A DNA stretch of 64,000 nt from positions 781,518,684 through 781,582,683 of the forward strand of contig NC_090449.1 of assembly GCF_031143425.1 (NCBI RefSeq), in the 5' to 3' direction. Below are positions 1 through 10,699 of the stretch, in pieces (position 1 is the stretch's first letter; each line of letters starts with the position of its first letter). This stretch comes from Pleurodeles waltl (taxonomy: Eukaryota > Chordata > Amphibia > Caudata > Salamandridae). The notes under the pieces were generated by a model. That model did no database searches and was not told the DNA's origin. It worked only from the letters and a program-made list of their open reading frames with translations. The position numbers and the translations under genes were made by a program.

Positions 1-842
1 ACCTGACATCACTAATAATCCTATAGAGTTTTTCGATAAAGCATTCCTTAATGATGGACTACCCAAATCAATTCTGTGGAATTCATGAAAAGAAATGATA
101 GAATACTTAGTACAACCTTAATGTATCGCACAGAAGGCAATGGATTTGTAGAACCATTTATTGTGTGATAAAGGATATGATTCAATTGGCCAGAAGTGGT
201 AAGATCAGTTGGGAGAATGAAGTAACAAAAATGGTGTAGGCAAAGCATATTAAGCCAAATGATGTGATGAGATGAGATTTAGCCGTTTTGTCGTTAGAAG
301 GGAAAGAGTACTTTTTGAGAAGGATAATCATGGTGGACAAGTAAATCTAGATGGGTTGGATGGTCTGAAGATCAAGCAAGAATGAGAATTAAGCAGGTAC
401 ACAATAAGAATAAGGAGCGGTAGGACAGAATGAATTACATCAATGATGTGGGTATTAAACTGCGACAAATGGTAAGGATTAAAAAAGAGTAAAGGAGAGA
501 GCACATTTTCTGGGCCTTTGCACACGGAGAAATATTTTTGTAATTTAATGTTATTAAATGATGGTAAGACATGGCATTTGACCAAGTTTGTCAAGAAGTG
601 GGTTGGAGAAAAAGATGGAAAGCGAGGTGAAGAACTTTGGACTTTGGCTGGACTGAATATGGAAAGTGAGAAGGTGAGTATGTTGTTGGAAGTGGAAGTG
701 TTCGGATTTAAAATGAGAGGGGAAAGGAACCAAGAAGTAGAGAAAGTAACAATATGTTGGCGAAAGGAGAATTGAAAGTTAATGATTCAGGAAGAAAGGA
801 AGGTTTGGAAGGCAAGTAGCATTATCAAGAAGATTTGAAGAA
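1..842 (+). pseudogene. Ty3/gypsy-like integrase C-terminal fragment, decayed
   Basis: Reading across several stops gives an integrase tail. A segment near 125-170 reads like the end of the catalytic core, with a G-N-G-x-V-E motif that would hold the last catalytic Glu. The stretch near 175-290 (KDMIQLARSGKISWENEVTK and following) matches the helix after that Glu in Ty3/gypsy integrases. Near 518-610 an F-S-G-P segment followed by LLNDGKTWHLTKFV looks like the GPY/F-type C-terminal domain. The fragment is cut by the left edge of the window, so RT and the rest of integrase may lie outside. At least six in-frame stops and frame changes make it a fossil. A vertebrate retrovirus is less likely because of the GPF-like tail, but the class is not certain. 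Confidence 0.5.
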
Positions 843-1216
843 TATGAGTGTTCATAGGAAAGTGTATTTCTTATTCCCGTTTTTTTTATGTATTTGTTAT
901 GATATAGGAGGTTGTTATAGGAACTGCTTTTTAATATAACTCAGTTTTTTATGATAAGAAAGGTAGATATGTTATGTTGTATATTATTGTAAACAGAATG
1001 TGGACTGTTGCAGAAGGGGAATTCTTAGAGGTTGGAAGTGCATCATTAGAATGTGGGACAGTTTATGCAGGAGCTGGGATAGTGCTTTCACTCTGGGGTT
1101 CACTAAAGTGCATATTGGAGGTTAACCAGTGTCCTGGAGTTATTGGACCTAACAGCCTCAAAGCAGCAATGCAAAATTAAAACCATGGTGAAGTTCTGGA
1201 CACTCAGACCCTCATT
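843..1216 (+). other. Non-coding DNA after the gypsy fragment; possible PPT and LTR start
   Basis: No gene is visible. A short purine run (ATAGGAGG, 904-911) is followed by TGTTATAGG at 913, which could be the polypurine tract and first bases of a 3' LTR for the integrase fragment upstream. I found no convincing LTR end, poly(A) signal or second LTR copy, so this is only a suggestion. Confidence 0.25.
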
Positions 1217-1440
1217 ATGACATTGGCGGTCTTTTTGGAAGACCACCCTGCTGGCGGCCGCCGGAAGACCCCCCAGAGTCGGCAGTCTCACGACCGCCGT
1301 ACTACGAGTCAGACTGAAGACTGCCAGAATACAGCCACAAACACGACACCGCCAGGCCGACCGAGGGCGGGAGAGAGGCGGTTCCATCCGCATCACCGCT
1401 ATGCCGCAAGGACTCCACCTTCCATATTACGAGCATAGGT
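1217..1440. repeat. GC-rich dispersed repeat, unclassified
   Basis: About 220 bases of strongly GC-rich sequence sit abruptly between AT-rich flanks. It contains short self-complementary stretches such as CTGGCGGCCGCCGG near 1250. Both strands are open for 70-100 codons, but the products are low-complexity Arg/Pro/Thr sequences, as expected of GC-rich repeats rather than genes. I take it to be a transposon or SINE-like repeat; the family is unknown. Confidence 0.4.
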
Positions 1441-2449
1441 CACATTGCAAATTGTATCCCAATTGGAAAACTAGTGGTTGTAGAAATTGTGCTTCCCTGG
1501 AATTACCCATCTAGACCCTTATATGGTGTGGAGACTATCAGGCCCTGAGATTAAACCTTTTCACCACTGAAAACACCAGTCTTCCATATATTACTGTGAT
1601 AGTAGAGCCATCAGTAGCACACATATTTATCAATGTTACATATTTTACAGACAGAGATGCAATACTGCAATACTGCATGCTCTAAAATTGTCTATTAATA
1701 TAAAGCCACATTCTTGAAAACAATGTTGTTTAGGTAAATTAGGCATGCACACATTCAGGCTGAGTATGTGAAATGAGATCATGTTTCGTAGTTAGACAAT
1801 ACAAATAGATGGAGACATTTCAAGGTTAATTGAATTCCACGTATGCTCTTCAGGTGATCCTTACTCTAATAATATCTTAGGTGAGGTTTCAAAACATGCA
1901 AATTAGTCTTAAGCTAGTTTTAGATTTCTTTTTCAAGTTTTTTCCTCAGAGTGAGGCTGGTGTAAAGGTAAGTGTGCGTCATTAACAGAAACTAAACAGT
2001 GATTCAAAGTGAGCAGAATTCAAAGCAAGTTCAAGAAACCTGTAGCTCTTTTGTGTGCAAGATTACAGAATTCTGAGCATGTGCGTCTCATGTAGTCCTT
2101 AACCACTGTGTATTTGAGGCACATAAAAGTTGTGAAAATAACAGAAAATAAGTAGCACCTATTTTGTATGCCACACTTGAGAAGATCGGAGTAAAAAAAA
2201 AAAAAAAAAAAAAAAAAACGTTTTGCACTGAAGCAAATCAGCTGCAATCTGACTTACTTGCATTGCATCATGATGCATAACCAGAATGTGCTCTCCACTC
2301 ATTAAAAGTGGCCTCCAGGCACTATAATCGCCTCACAAAAAATGATGCATTAAGCAAATAAGTCATATTCTTTGTACACACAACAGTCATTGATGCTTGT
2401 TTATCTCTGAACAAAAATTACCATTCATCATAGCAAACCCGCAACCGGC
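1441..2449. other. AT-rich non-coding DNA with a poly(A) tract
   Basis: No open frame or repeat family is recognised. A run of about 26 A residues at 2193-2218 could be the tail of a retroposed element or a simple repeat. The 5' LTR and primer-binding site expected for the foamy-like element that follows are not seen here. Confidence 0.4.
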
Positions 2450-2533
2450 AGCAATTGCAGTCAATATGCGACCACCCCTTACTGCACATTTATTGGCACA
2501 TGGCCTAATGGCCCAAGGAGGATCCTGTTACAT

Positions 2534-3711
2534 GTGCTGTTGAGGCTCAACCAGCCTACAGAACAGACATTTTCTATTCTTGGGTCATATTTCCAGCAGC
2601 TGAGGGGAACACAAATACATTTCATCACTATACACCTGCAAATATACCAGCACAATGTAGAGCAATATGCATATCTAGAAATACCTCTATCTTATCAAGA
2701 ACATTATAATTGGCTTCATGGTGCCCTACCACATACAATCCTACACGTTAGGTTAGGTCCCCTAAGTAATGATAGCCCTACCTGGCCTTTATTGGCCACG
2801 TATACACCGCATCCTGATGCAGCAACCTTGACGGTAGCTGAAGTCTGCCGCTTATATGCCGAGTTTACAGAAATATATAGAGGAATAGTACAGTTTGTAA
2901 TGCAAACATTAAATTCAAGCCAGGCATGTGCGGCCCAGGTGCAACCACATTCAGTAACGCCAGGCATTAATCCTGCGACTGTACATTCTATCATGGGTAA
3001 AGTTCCTGCCAAATGAGAAGAGATTCCGATTTGGTTAGGTAAAAAAATAAATGCACTGGAAGCAGTATTTCTCCATACGGGACCTCGGGATAAGCACAGA
3101 ATATTAACTATGTGCTTGCCATTTGGGATGGTTCCACAGTAGACAACTGCACTACTTGGGGCACTGTATTTGCCACACTCCATACACAGTCACTTGCCAA
3201 TCTACCAGAAGTGTTAAAACAAACTCAAGATGCCCCAGCCCTGGACTTGGGGATGCAACTCATGGGCAATGTTGTCACTGTATCTTCAATTATATTAAGT
3301 AACCTTAAGGGGGAAGCAGTTGCAACATGCGGCTCCAGGACGTTCCTCCACAGGATCAATAAGGTGAGCTGCCAAAGATTATCGTGGGGACCTACTCTAG
3401 TACTGGTCGAGATAGTCTGGGGGCCAGACCCACAAAACCACAGTTTCAGGGTAAATCCAATAAAGATATTACAATGGAAGCTTCTGAGGGTTCTAAAAAA
3501 ATGGTGGGATAAAAAACAACAAACACCTAAAAAAGAAAGGGTAGAACCGCCGCATATGGAGACCACACAGAAAGGATATAATCTCAGAAATAGAGATCTC
3601 GTTCCTTTCAGGACTCACCAGAAAAACGCAGTGAGAGGTGGGCGGTCAGAGCAAAGAACTGAGTACGTGAAACCGAGACAGGAATCACAACGCTCTACAG
3701 AGGTTTGTTAA
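2534..3711 (+). pseudogene. gag: Foamy-like gag remnant
   Basis: Two blocks of protein in different frames make up this remnant. The first runs from 2534 through a TGA at 3014-3016 and on to about 3138 in the same frame; it includes IWLGKKINALEAVF just after the stop. The second runs to 3711 one frame over. The C-terminal part is Lys/Arg-rich and holds GYNLRNRDL followed by an R-G-G segment. No C-x2-C-x4-H-x4-C knuckle occurs, which fits spumaviral Gag, where basic boxes replace zinc fingers. Gag is poorly conserved among foamy viruses, so the call rests mainly on its place directly before a foamy-like pol and on this basic tail. An N-terminal part may lie upstream in other frames (an open stretch near 2450-2540). 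Confidence 0.6.
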
Positions 3712-3760
3712 AAATGAAGAGAAACTTCCCCAACACAGAAAACAATTTAAAAAGAAAAAA

Positions 3761-6700
3761 GTGGCAGCAGTTGCGACTCGTCATGCCACTCAAGAAGAGG
3801 GCTCTACTGAAGAACAAAAGTGGGCACTAGCTCTGCAAAACAGCACAGCAGAGGTCACAATAGTTTGCCGGAATCTTCAAGAGCATCAGGAGGTGAAAAC
3901 AACTGATGACTTCTTGAAAATTGAAACCGCAGACATGCTTGTCTCCACACCTGACAGGGTGTACAATGTAACGTTACAGTTAGGAGACAGTGAACGCACA
4001 ATCGACGCAATCTTTTGGGACCGCATTGTAAACATATATGATATTTTACTGTCCGAAAAGGATAGGCCACCTGAATTTGTCCGTACTTGCCCATATGGGG
4101 AAGAGGTGATCAACCTTCTTTCTCACCTCTTGTTCCCGATGAGCTCGCAGAATCCTAGCCATTGATTGGGCATTGGCGCAGGCACCCGCATTATATCACA
4201 ACCACATATGGTGGGATAAAGATTTGCCCCTACCATGTAATTCCAATTAAAAATCAACCTCAACCCCAATAACCAATTAAAACATGATGGTAAAGCACCC
4301 ATGAGGGAAATCCTCACACAACTAGAGTACCAGGGTGTAATCGAACCCTGTGTCTCACCAATGAATAATCCTGTAGCTAAACCGGACCATTCATACAGAA
4401 TAGTCTTAGATTACAGACACTCAAAACAGTCACACACACACACACATATATGCTATACAAAACTCACAACACAGCACTTATGAACAACACAGTGTGCAAA
4501 AAATACAAAACATTAGATATTTCAAATGGTTTCTTCTGGCAAAATATAGTGCCTGAGAGTAAAGACCTAACAAGATTCAGTGCACTAGGCTCCCAGATTT
4601 TTTTTTCATTTACCACAGGGGTACAATAACGGTCCAGGATTGTTCACGGCTCATGTAACTTCAATATTGCATGACATTGACCCTGAAGCATTGTCCTGTG
4701 TAGATGACATCTACCTCACGGACGATGAATTACTGCAACATCTAAGACAGGTAGCTCGCATTGTTGTGGGATTTGCCGAATTCAGTTATAAATTCAATTA
4801 AAAAAAGACAAATAGCCTTCCTTAGCATCCTGTTTCTGGGATATGAACTATGAAGGGAAGGAAAGAGCCTAGCTCCACAATTCTTAGAAAAATGCACACA
4901 GTTACAACATCCAAATACCATTAAAAAACTCCAATCCCTATTGGGTTTTCTAAATTTTGGCAGAACATACATTCCAGATTACGCATCACACATAAAACCT
5001 TTATATGACTTAATACATCCTGACTTTTCCAGTAAATTCTGGACAGTCGAACACACACGCATTCTCAGAGCATTGCAACAAGACATGCTTGCAGCACAAC
5101 ACACACACACACACTAGGGACAATAAAAAACATTTGGTGAGAGTAATTGCTGGTGCCATTGTATGCAATCGGGACTGTCTCACCCTCATTGAGGGAGAGA
5201 CAGTCCAGATTGCATACAAATCACATTTGTATTCAACAGCAGAACAACCTTTTGCTCCCCCTGAGAAAATGTTCCCTACTGTTCAGATGGCTGTCATTAA
5301 AGAAAGACCATTAGCCCAGGGGAAACACATTGTCGTATCTCCAATCCCAGCCCTCGAAGCTGTTACCAAAGCCAGAGTTCCAAATGCTAACGCATCACGT
5401 TGGATCCAATGGGTAACGTCTTTGATAGCCACTGAAGTTGACTATATTTTTGACCCAAAGTTACAAACTCAAGAATTTTTGCAATATGAACTATAATACC
5501 TAGTTCCGGCAAATACATTGCCTATTGATCAATATCAAACAGTCATGTACACCGATGGCTCAGCACAACCAGCAATAGGCAGAAAGCATCAATACTCTGC
5601 TGCTTGAGTGGTGGTAAGCGGCTATATGGAGGGTAGTAAATTCTATCCACAGCATACTTTCACGCAAACCCTAGGTGGTTGCACAGCACAACTAGCAGAG
5701 CTAAAGGCTGTGGTGATGGCACTGGAACATAAGGATCCTGACCAGCTAACGCCAATTGTCTGTGATTCGTACTATTGTGTCTAGTCCTTCAATGAATATC
5801 TGCATTACTGGCACCAGAATCAGTTCAGAGATTCCAAGGATAACCCCATCAAACAGACTTCTGTGGGAGAAAGTAGCGGATCTGAAGGATACGCTACCAA
5901 ATGTCCAAGTTGTACATACACTTGGACACCAGCACATTGGAATACACATTGCAGGGAATACACTGGCTGATGAAGCAGCCAAATCAGCAGTAGCTATGGC
6001 TTCTATTGCTGCAGTAACTCGTTCTAGGACGAAACAGGACCATGACATATGTGCTGCCGTGAAAGCCATGTCTGAAGACACACCCTTACTAAAAGCATTC
6101 CCTGCTAAATATTCCTACCGGATGGGAGGCTTCCTTGACGCAAAAGTAAAAATACCAGGTGTGGGAGTTTGAGTAATTCCCAATAAAGACCTAAGACCAG
6201 AGAGGATTAAAGCAGTGCATGAGGGGGTTGCCTCTGCCCATGCAGGTGTGGCGGCTACAATATCATTATTGCAAGCATGTTATTGGTGGCCAGGTCTATA
6301 CAAACAGACCAAGCAGTATGTCCTTTGTTGTGATATCTGCCAACAAATTAAGGGTCCACCATCAAACGCCCACCGCAGACACTCCTCCTAATTTCTAACA
6401 AACCATTACAAAGTTTGTACTGGACTACTGTGGTCCCCTAACACCGGACTGTGCATACAAATACATCTTAGTCGCTGTTGACTCATGCTCCAGATTTCTA
6501 TGGGCCACATCCTCGGCTGACGCTCGGACTGTTATTAAATATTTGCAAGTCTTTATCGGCACATGTGCAGTTGCGGCTTTCCACTCGGACCATGGCCCTG
6601 CTTCCGCCTCAAGGACATTCAGGGACGCCATGGCTTCATTAGGGGTCCCACTCCATTACTCGTCTCCATTTCATCCCGAAGGAAATAGTGTCCTGAAGCG

Positions 6701-7222
6701 ACAAAACTGAGATTTAAAGCAATCCTTAACAGACAGAGTATTAGGTACAGGTCGTAGTTTGCTTAATCACCTATATGGAGTCCAGAGAACACTTAAGCTG
6801 CCTAGAAGGTCCCTGTGGGTAGTTCTTCACACAAATGCCTGTTTGGAACTCAAATGTATGTTCCAGATCTTGATGGTCCTGGCGTGGAGGTGGCAGAGAT
6901 GCCTTTTGACATAAATGAACGTGTCACTGTCTTGCATGAATTATAACCGTTCCGTGACAACAACGCTTCTGCCAGTTCTGCCTCCATAGGAATTAAGGAT
7001 GTACCAATAACATCTACTGGCTGGATTCCAAAGGTTGGGGATCTAGTACAGGAAAAAGTTGCTGTGATAAAGGAGTTCGGTCCTTCGTATCGTGCACCGG
7101 TTCCAGTCCTCGGAATACACGGTACCAGAACTGTTATTTTACCACTGCTGCCTGGTTCTAAAGAAAACCGCTTTGTCTCCATTGACAATGTCAAGTTACA
7201 CCATGTGGCCGATCCTGCATAG
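3761..7222 (+). pseudogene. pol: Foamy-like pol remnant (PR-RT-RNase H-IN)
   Basis: Domains appear in order. Protease (3761-4165): the expected D-S/T-G site aligns with QNSTAEVTIV, so the catalytic Asp is apparently Asn. Reverse transcriptase (about 4301-4850): NNPV and VLDYR near 4360-4420, LDISNGFF near 4512, and C-V-D-D at 4697-4708, where Tyr of the usual YVDD is Cys. RNase H (about 5510-6040): YTDGS near 5548 and LADEAA near 5963. Integrase (about 6170-7222): C-x2-C near 6331, Asp at 6423-6425, Asp at 6588-6590, and Lys (AAG, 6696-6698) exactly where D-D-35-E requires Glu. The IN C-terminal domain ends at TAG 7220-7222. Stops and frame changes are frequent, and CA microsatellites near 4430 and 5096 have grown within it. 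The protein is non-functional; its affinity to spumaviral Pol is the strongest evidence for the class. Confidence 0.8.
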
Positions 7223-10073
7223 CAGACCAAGAGGAACAACCAGTAGTACCCAAATCCCTCTCACAACTGGGCAAGATGTCCCTCTACAAGTTTTAAGCAG
7301 GAATGCGGACACCTCTCTGAGCTTGGAGAGGGTGGAAAATGATCTTGCATTAGTTCCACTAACATCTATTACAACAAGCAACACGGAAATTGCTGATCAA
7401 TTTGATTCAACCTCTACACAAAAGGATGGCGTCATTTACAGTGACCCACCGCGGGAGACCCCTACCAGTTCTCCTCCTACAAATACGGCTCCAGTTTTTG
7501 CTCGCACTCCAGCTGTATACTTTGCTGACATCAATGACACCTTTTAGGACTCATTTGCCTCTTCTACACCCAAACTGCCAAAAACACGTAAGCTGATAAA
7601 CTGGCTTAATACAAATTACTTTATTTTTCCATGGAATCTGTGGCTTTCCTGGACTATATTACCTTTATTCCTTTGGATTGGCTTTGTTATTACTTTCTTT
7701 CTTCTGATACATGGTCACTACCTTCCTGAAAGATCAACAGTTCAACTTGTGAATGAGGTCCTAAAACCCAATTTTTCTTCTCACAAGGTCCGCAGAGACT
7801 TGTCTTTCATGAACATTTCCGCTATACCAATTCCTGATGGGATTGTTTGGGATGAAGTCACATTTGATATATACGGCCTGACGGAGGAAATTCAAATACC
7901 TTCGATGATGAATGAGTTGCAGTATTTTACTGTATTTGAAAGTGAGGATGTTTATCAATCCCCAAAAAAATTATGGTGACATGTTTTGCTATAATTATTA
8001 TGGAAACCATTTCATTCACAGAGCAAGTACCCCAAAGACTATTTGTAATTACACACAATGGGAACATTGTCCAACTCCACCACAAGGGAGTTCTAAAACG
8101 TATTCTGAAAAAATTTCAACTTTTTCTGGGCACAATGTTAAAAATGCTGAGTCATTCTTTCAAATTGCCATTTATGGAAAATGTACATATACTGTTGACA
8201 GATACAAAATTCATTTATTGGGATTACTTTGTTTCCTCGTTGGCTATAGAAGGCTATGAACATGGTTGAAGTCGATTGACAGTGTGTGGGGGGGAACACA
8301 AAAATGGCAGATAAGGGGAAAGAAAGAATTATTTGGAGCATGCCTGATACCTGTTCAAATAATATTTTTAAATGAAACAGTACAACAGACAAGTTGTTTA
8401 GGCTTAGCAAAAATTAAGGATTTGAATGTGCCCAGTATTCCTACCCCTGAAAAAGTTTACAAATGGCAAATGTATATAAATGCAACAGAAGATCAGCTCG
8501 ATGAATGGGTCCAAAAAGGCACCTTTAATGCTTCACTTTCACATCCTGGTGGGTTGTTATTGTGGCCAATAGATACCAATGGGTGTCATAAACGTTTTGT
8601 AAACTCCACTGTTTTTTTTAGAACCAGTAGGCCTCACCCTCGCTATGTGTCATCGGAACATGCAGGTATAGTAACAACATACGGTGTAGGGAAACTATGC
8701 CAACAATGGTTGAAGAGTTCCTCACTAGATGCTGTTAGAGAACACCTCAGTCTCCTGTGCAATAACACTGACTAACAGGATTTCCTGTTAGGCCCCAGAA
8801 AACAATGCAGAACGTGCTTCTTATATGCAGTCTATAATGAAATTGGGAAGCTTTCTCAACAAGAAGCTGCTGCCCGGTTAAGGCAAATAGATGAGGAAAA
8901 CTTACAGAAGGCATTAGCTGTTGTAGATAATGGGATTAATACCCTATCCGACTGAATATACACCTTAAACAACATCATTTCTTCTGCAAGAGACAGAATA
9001 CAAAGTGACATGTCCTCTTTACACCACGGACAGAATCAACTAAGGTTCCTTATGCAGTTAGGTTGGACAATACAAACACTGAAGGCAGGTCACGTTCCCT
9101 GGCCACATGTTAGCACAAGGGACATATTATCCACATTTAATTTAACGTGACAACAACAACTAATGGCTAAGAAAGAAGCAACTCATGTCATGGTAAATAG
9201 TGAGAAATTAGAAAAGTTGCCTTTTACTGAGGCTGAAATACCATCTGCTGAGTGGTAATACAGGGGGTCATTAATTTGCCTATTTCAACACTTCAATTCA
9301 CGTCCTGCTTAAAACACATTCCAGTGGGCAGATATGAAAGGCTAGGATATAGTTACATCCATAAGGTGTGGGAGCTACCCTTCTCATACAAATGTCTGTG
9401 GTATGAAAGAGGTCTTTCTTAGAGGTAGTGAGTGCAAGACTTCGGTCAGCCATTCAATGGTTTGTAAACAGCTGTCCTTGCACGGAGCGGGTAACCCTTC
9501 AGCAGCGAACTTGGCTTGTTATCTGAAGGGAGTCCCAGTCCCCTTGATTAAACCTGTGTTCCAGGTGCTTTCGAATGGCAGCTATGTCCTCCTCAATAGT
9601 AAAAGCTGTTGTGGGATGCGAGCCAGATTGGTTTATTTCGTTTCGGTCTCTAAGAATGATACATGCTGATTGGAATGTACTTTTTCCTCCAACACAACAG
9701 AGGGAAGTAGCACGTGAGACCTATGCGCTTCAGTTTGCGAGGTCATCGGCAGAGATACAGTCCCTTTTAAGTACTAACTTTCCAAGACACTTTGGTGAAC
9801 TTGTGGGACGGATATTTAATGCGGCCAGTACTACTGGAATCACACATTTCTTTAAGGCTGTTGGTTCTAGTTTCATTCACACCTTCTTCTATATTTGGCT
9901 TAATACCTTCAGCCATCCACTCAATATTCTCCAGTATTTTCGGGGGATTTCCAATAACTTTGGCTATAATAGGTGGCGTCTTGCTATTGCTACTTTTTCT
10001 GCACAATGGCTGTCCCGTTAAAACAAGGAGGACTGAAAGCGCTTCCACCAGCGCAGCTGTGTCAAACACATGA
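7188..10073 (+). pseudogene. env: Foamy-like env remnant
   Basis: I start it at ATG 7188, which lies 35 bases inside the pol end, as foamy env genes overlap pol. The first frame runs to 7979 with one TAG at 7545-7547. It encodes a long leader with a Trp-rich stretch (INWLNTNYFIFPWNLWLSW near 7596), a hydrophobic membrane segment near 7660-7710 and a KVRRDLS processing-like site near 7790. Surface-unit segments follow at about 7912-8775 in another frame, with many Asn-x-Ser/Thr sites. A transmembrane-unit segment with heptad-like Gln/Leu/Ala pattern lies at about 8780-9240, then a Cys-containing part to about 9670. A strongly hydrophobic anchor (ITLAIIGGVLLLLLFL, near 9945-9995) ends in a short tail at 10073. 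Many stops and frame changes are present. I did not see the dibasic ER-retrieval tail typical of primate foamy Env. Confidence 0.68.
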
Positions 10074-10538
10074 TGCAGTACTTTGGAGCATTACTCCTGG
10101 AGCAATTGGAGTGTGTCTAGTCTGTCATTCAGACCAGTTTTGCATTGTGTGCAGCCCGTGTATCGGTGCCTTTGATGCCCTTTTGAATGTGCACTGAAAG
10201 TTTGTCTTTCTACGCAGCGCTTGCTTTCATTGGACGCTGATCTGTTGATGTTCTCGCTGAGGGCTCATTACCAGACATGCACGTTGAGGGTGCGTTTGCT
10301 ACGGGAAACTGTTTATGAGTTGCCCTTTGTGGATCATGCAGCTCTAGACTAATTGTTGGGCACACCATGGAATGCTGCTGCGTTGGCTGGAGCTCAGGTT
10401 TTCGAACACGAATGCTCCTTGGTTTTCCTTGGCGATTAACTTCCTAATTTACCACCTGCCGAAGTGGAAGATTTCCTGTCTTCAATTATCTCAGATTCAA
10501 TTGGCGATTTAAAAAAAGACTCTGACTTGAAATTCTGA
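10006..10538 (+). pseudogene. Candidate tas-like accessory gene of the foamy-like ERV
   Basis: An ATG at 10006 in strong context (ACAATGG) opens a frame different from env and overlaps the last 68 bases of env. The frame runs to 10197 and carries a Cys cluster at 10114-10161 spaced C-x2-C-x5-C-x2-C-x2-C, suggestive of metal binding. An overlapping frame then continues from 10194 to 10538 with two TAA stops (about 10350 and 10437). It ends in an acidic, hydrophobic tail (LPPAEVEDFLSSIISDSIGD). Total length would be about 177 codons. Foamy viruses place the transactivator Tas here, overlapping the env end, and Tas has a C-terminal acidic activation domain. I do not recognise a direct homologue, so the function is inferred from position and composition only. 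Confidence 0.45.
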
Positions 10539-10687
10539 TTTTTTCTGGACGCCATAATTAACATTTTAAATTGTCCTTTTAATACATGCTCAAGTTTCTT
10601 TTTAGCTTGTCATTATTGACATTCTCTGATATATGTGTGAGGGATGAATTTTAGTAGCTTTTACATATACAATTAGGCTTTGAACCG

Positions 10688-10699
10688 GCAAGGGGAGGG
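10688..10699 (+). promoter_or_regulatory. Polypurine tract of the foamy-like ERV
   Basis: GGCAAGGGGAGGG stands directly before TGTTATGTAG at 10700, the expected layout for plus-strand primer and LTR start. Confidence 0.7.

Noticed and set aside
1103..1438. Overlapping frames on both strands in the GC-rich block
   Set aside because: Low-complexity products on both strands; best explained by a GC-rich repeat.
2716..3183. 155-codon minus-strand frame
   Set aside because: Shadow of the foamy-like gag frame on the plus strand.
4430..4448. CA repeats (also near 5096) as CRISPR-like or regulatory arrays
   Set aside because: Simple dinucleotide microsatellites within a decayed pol.
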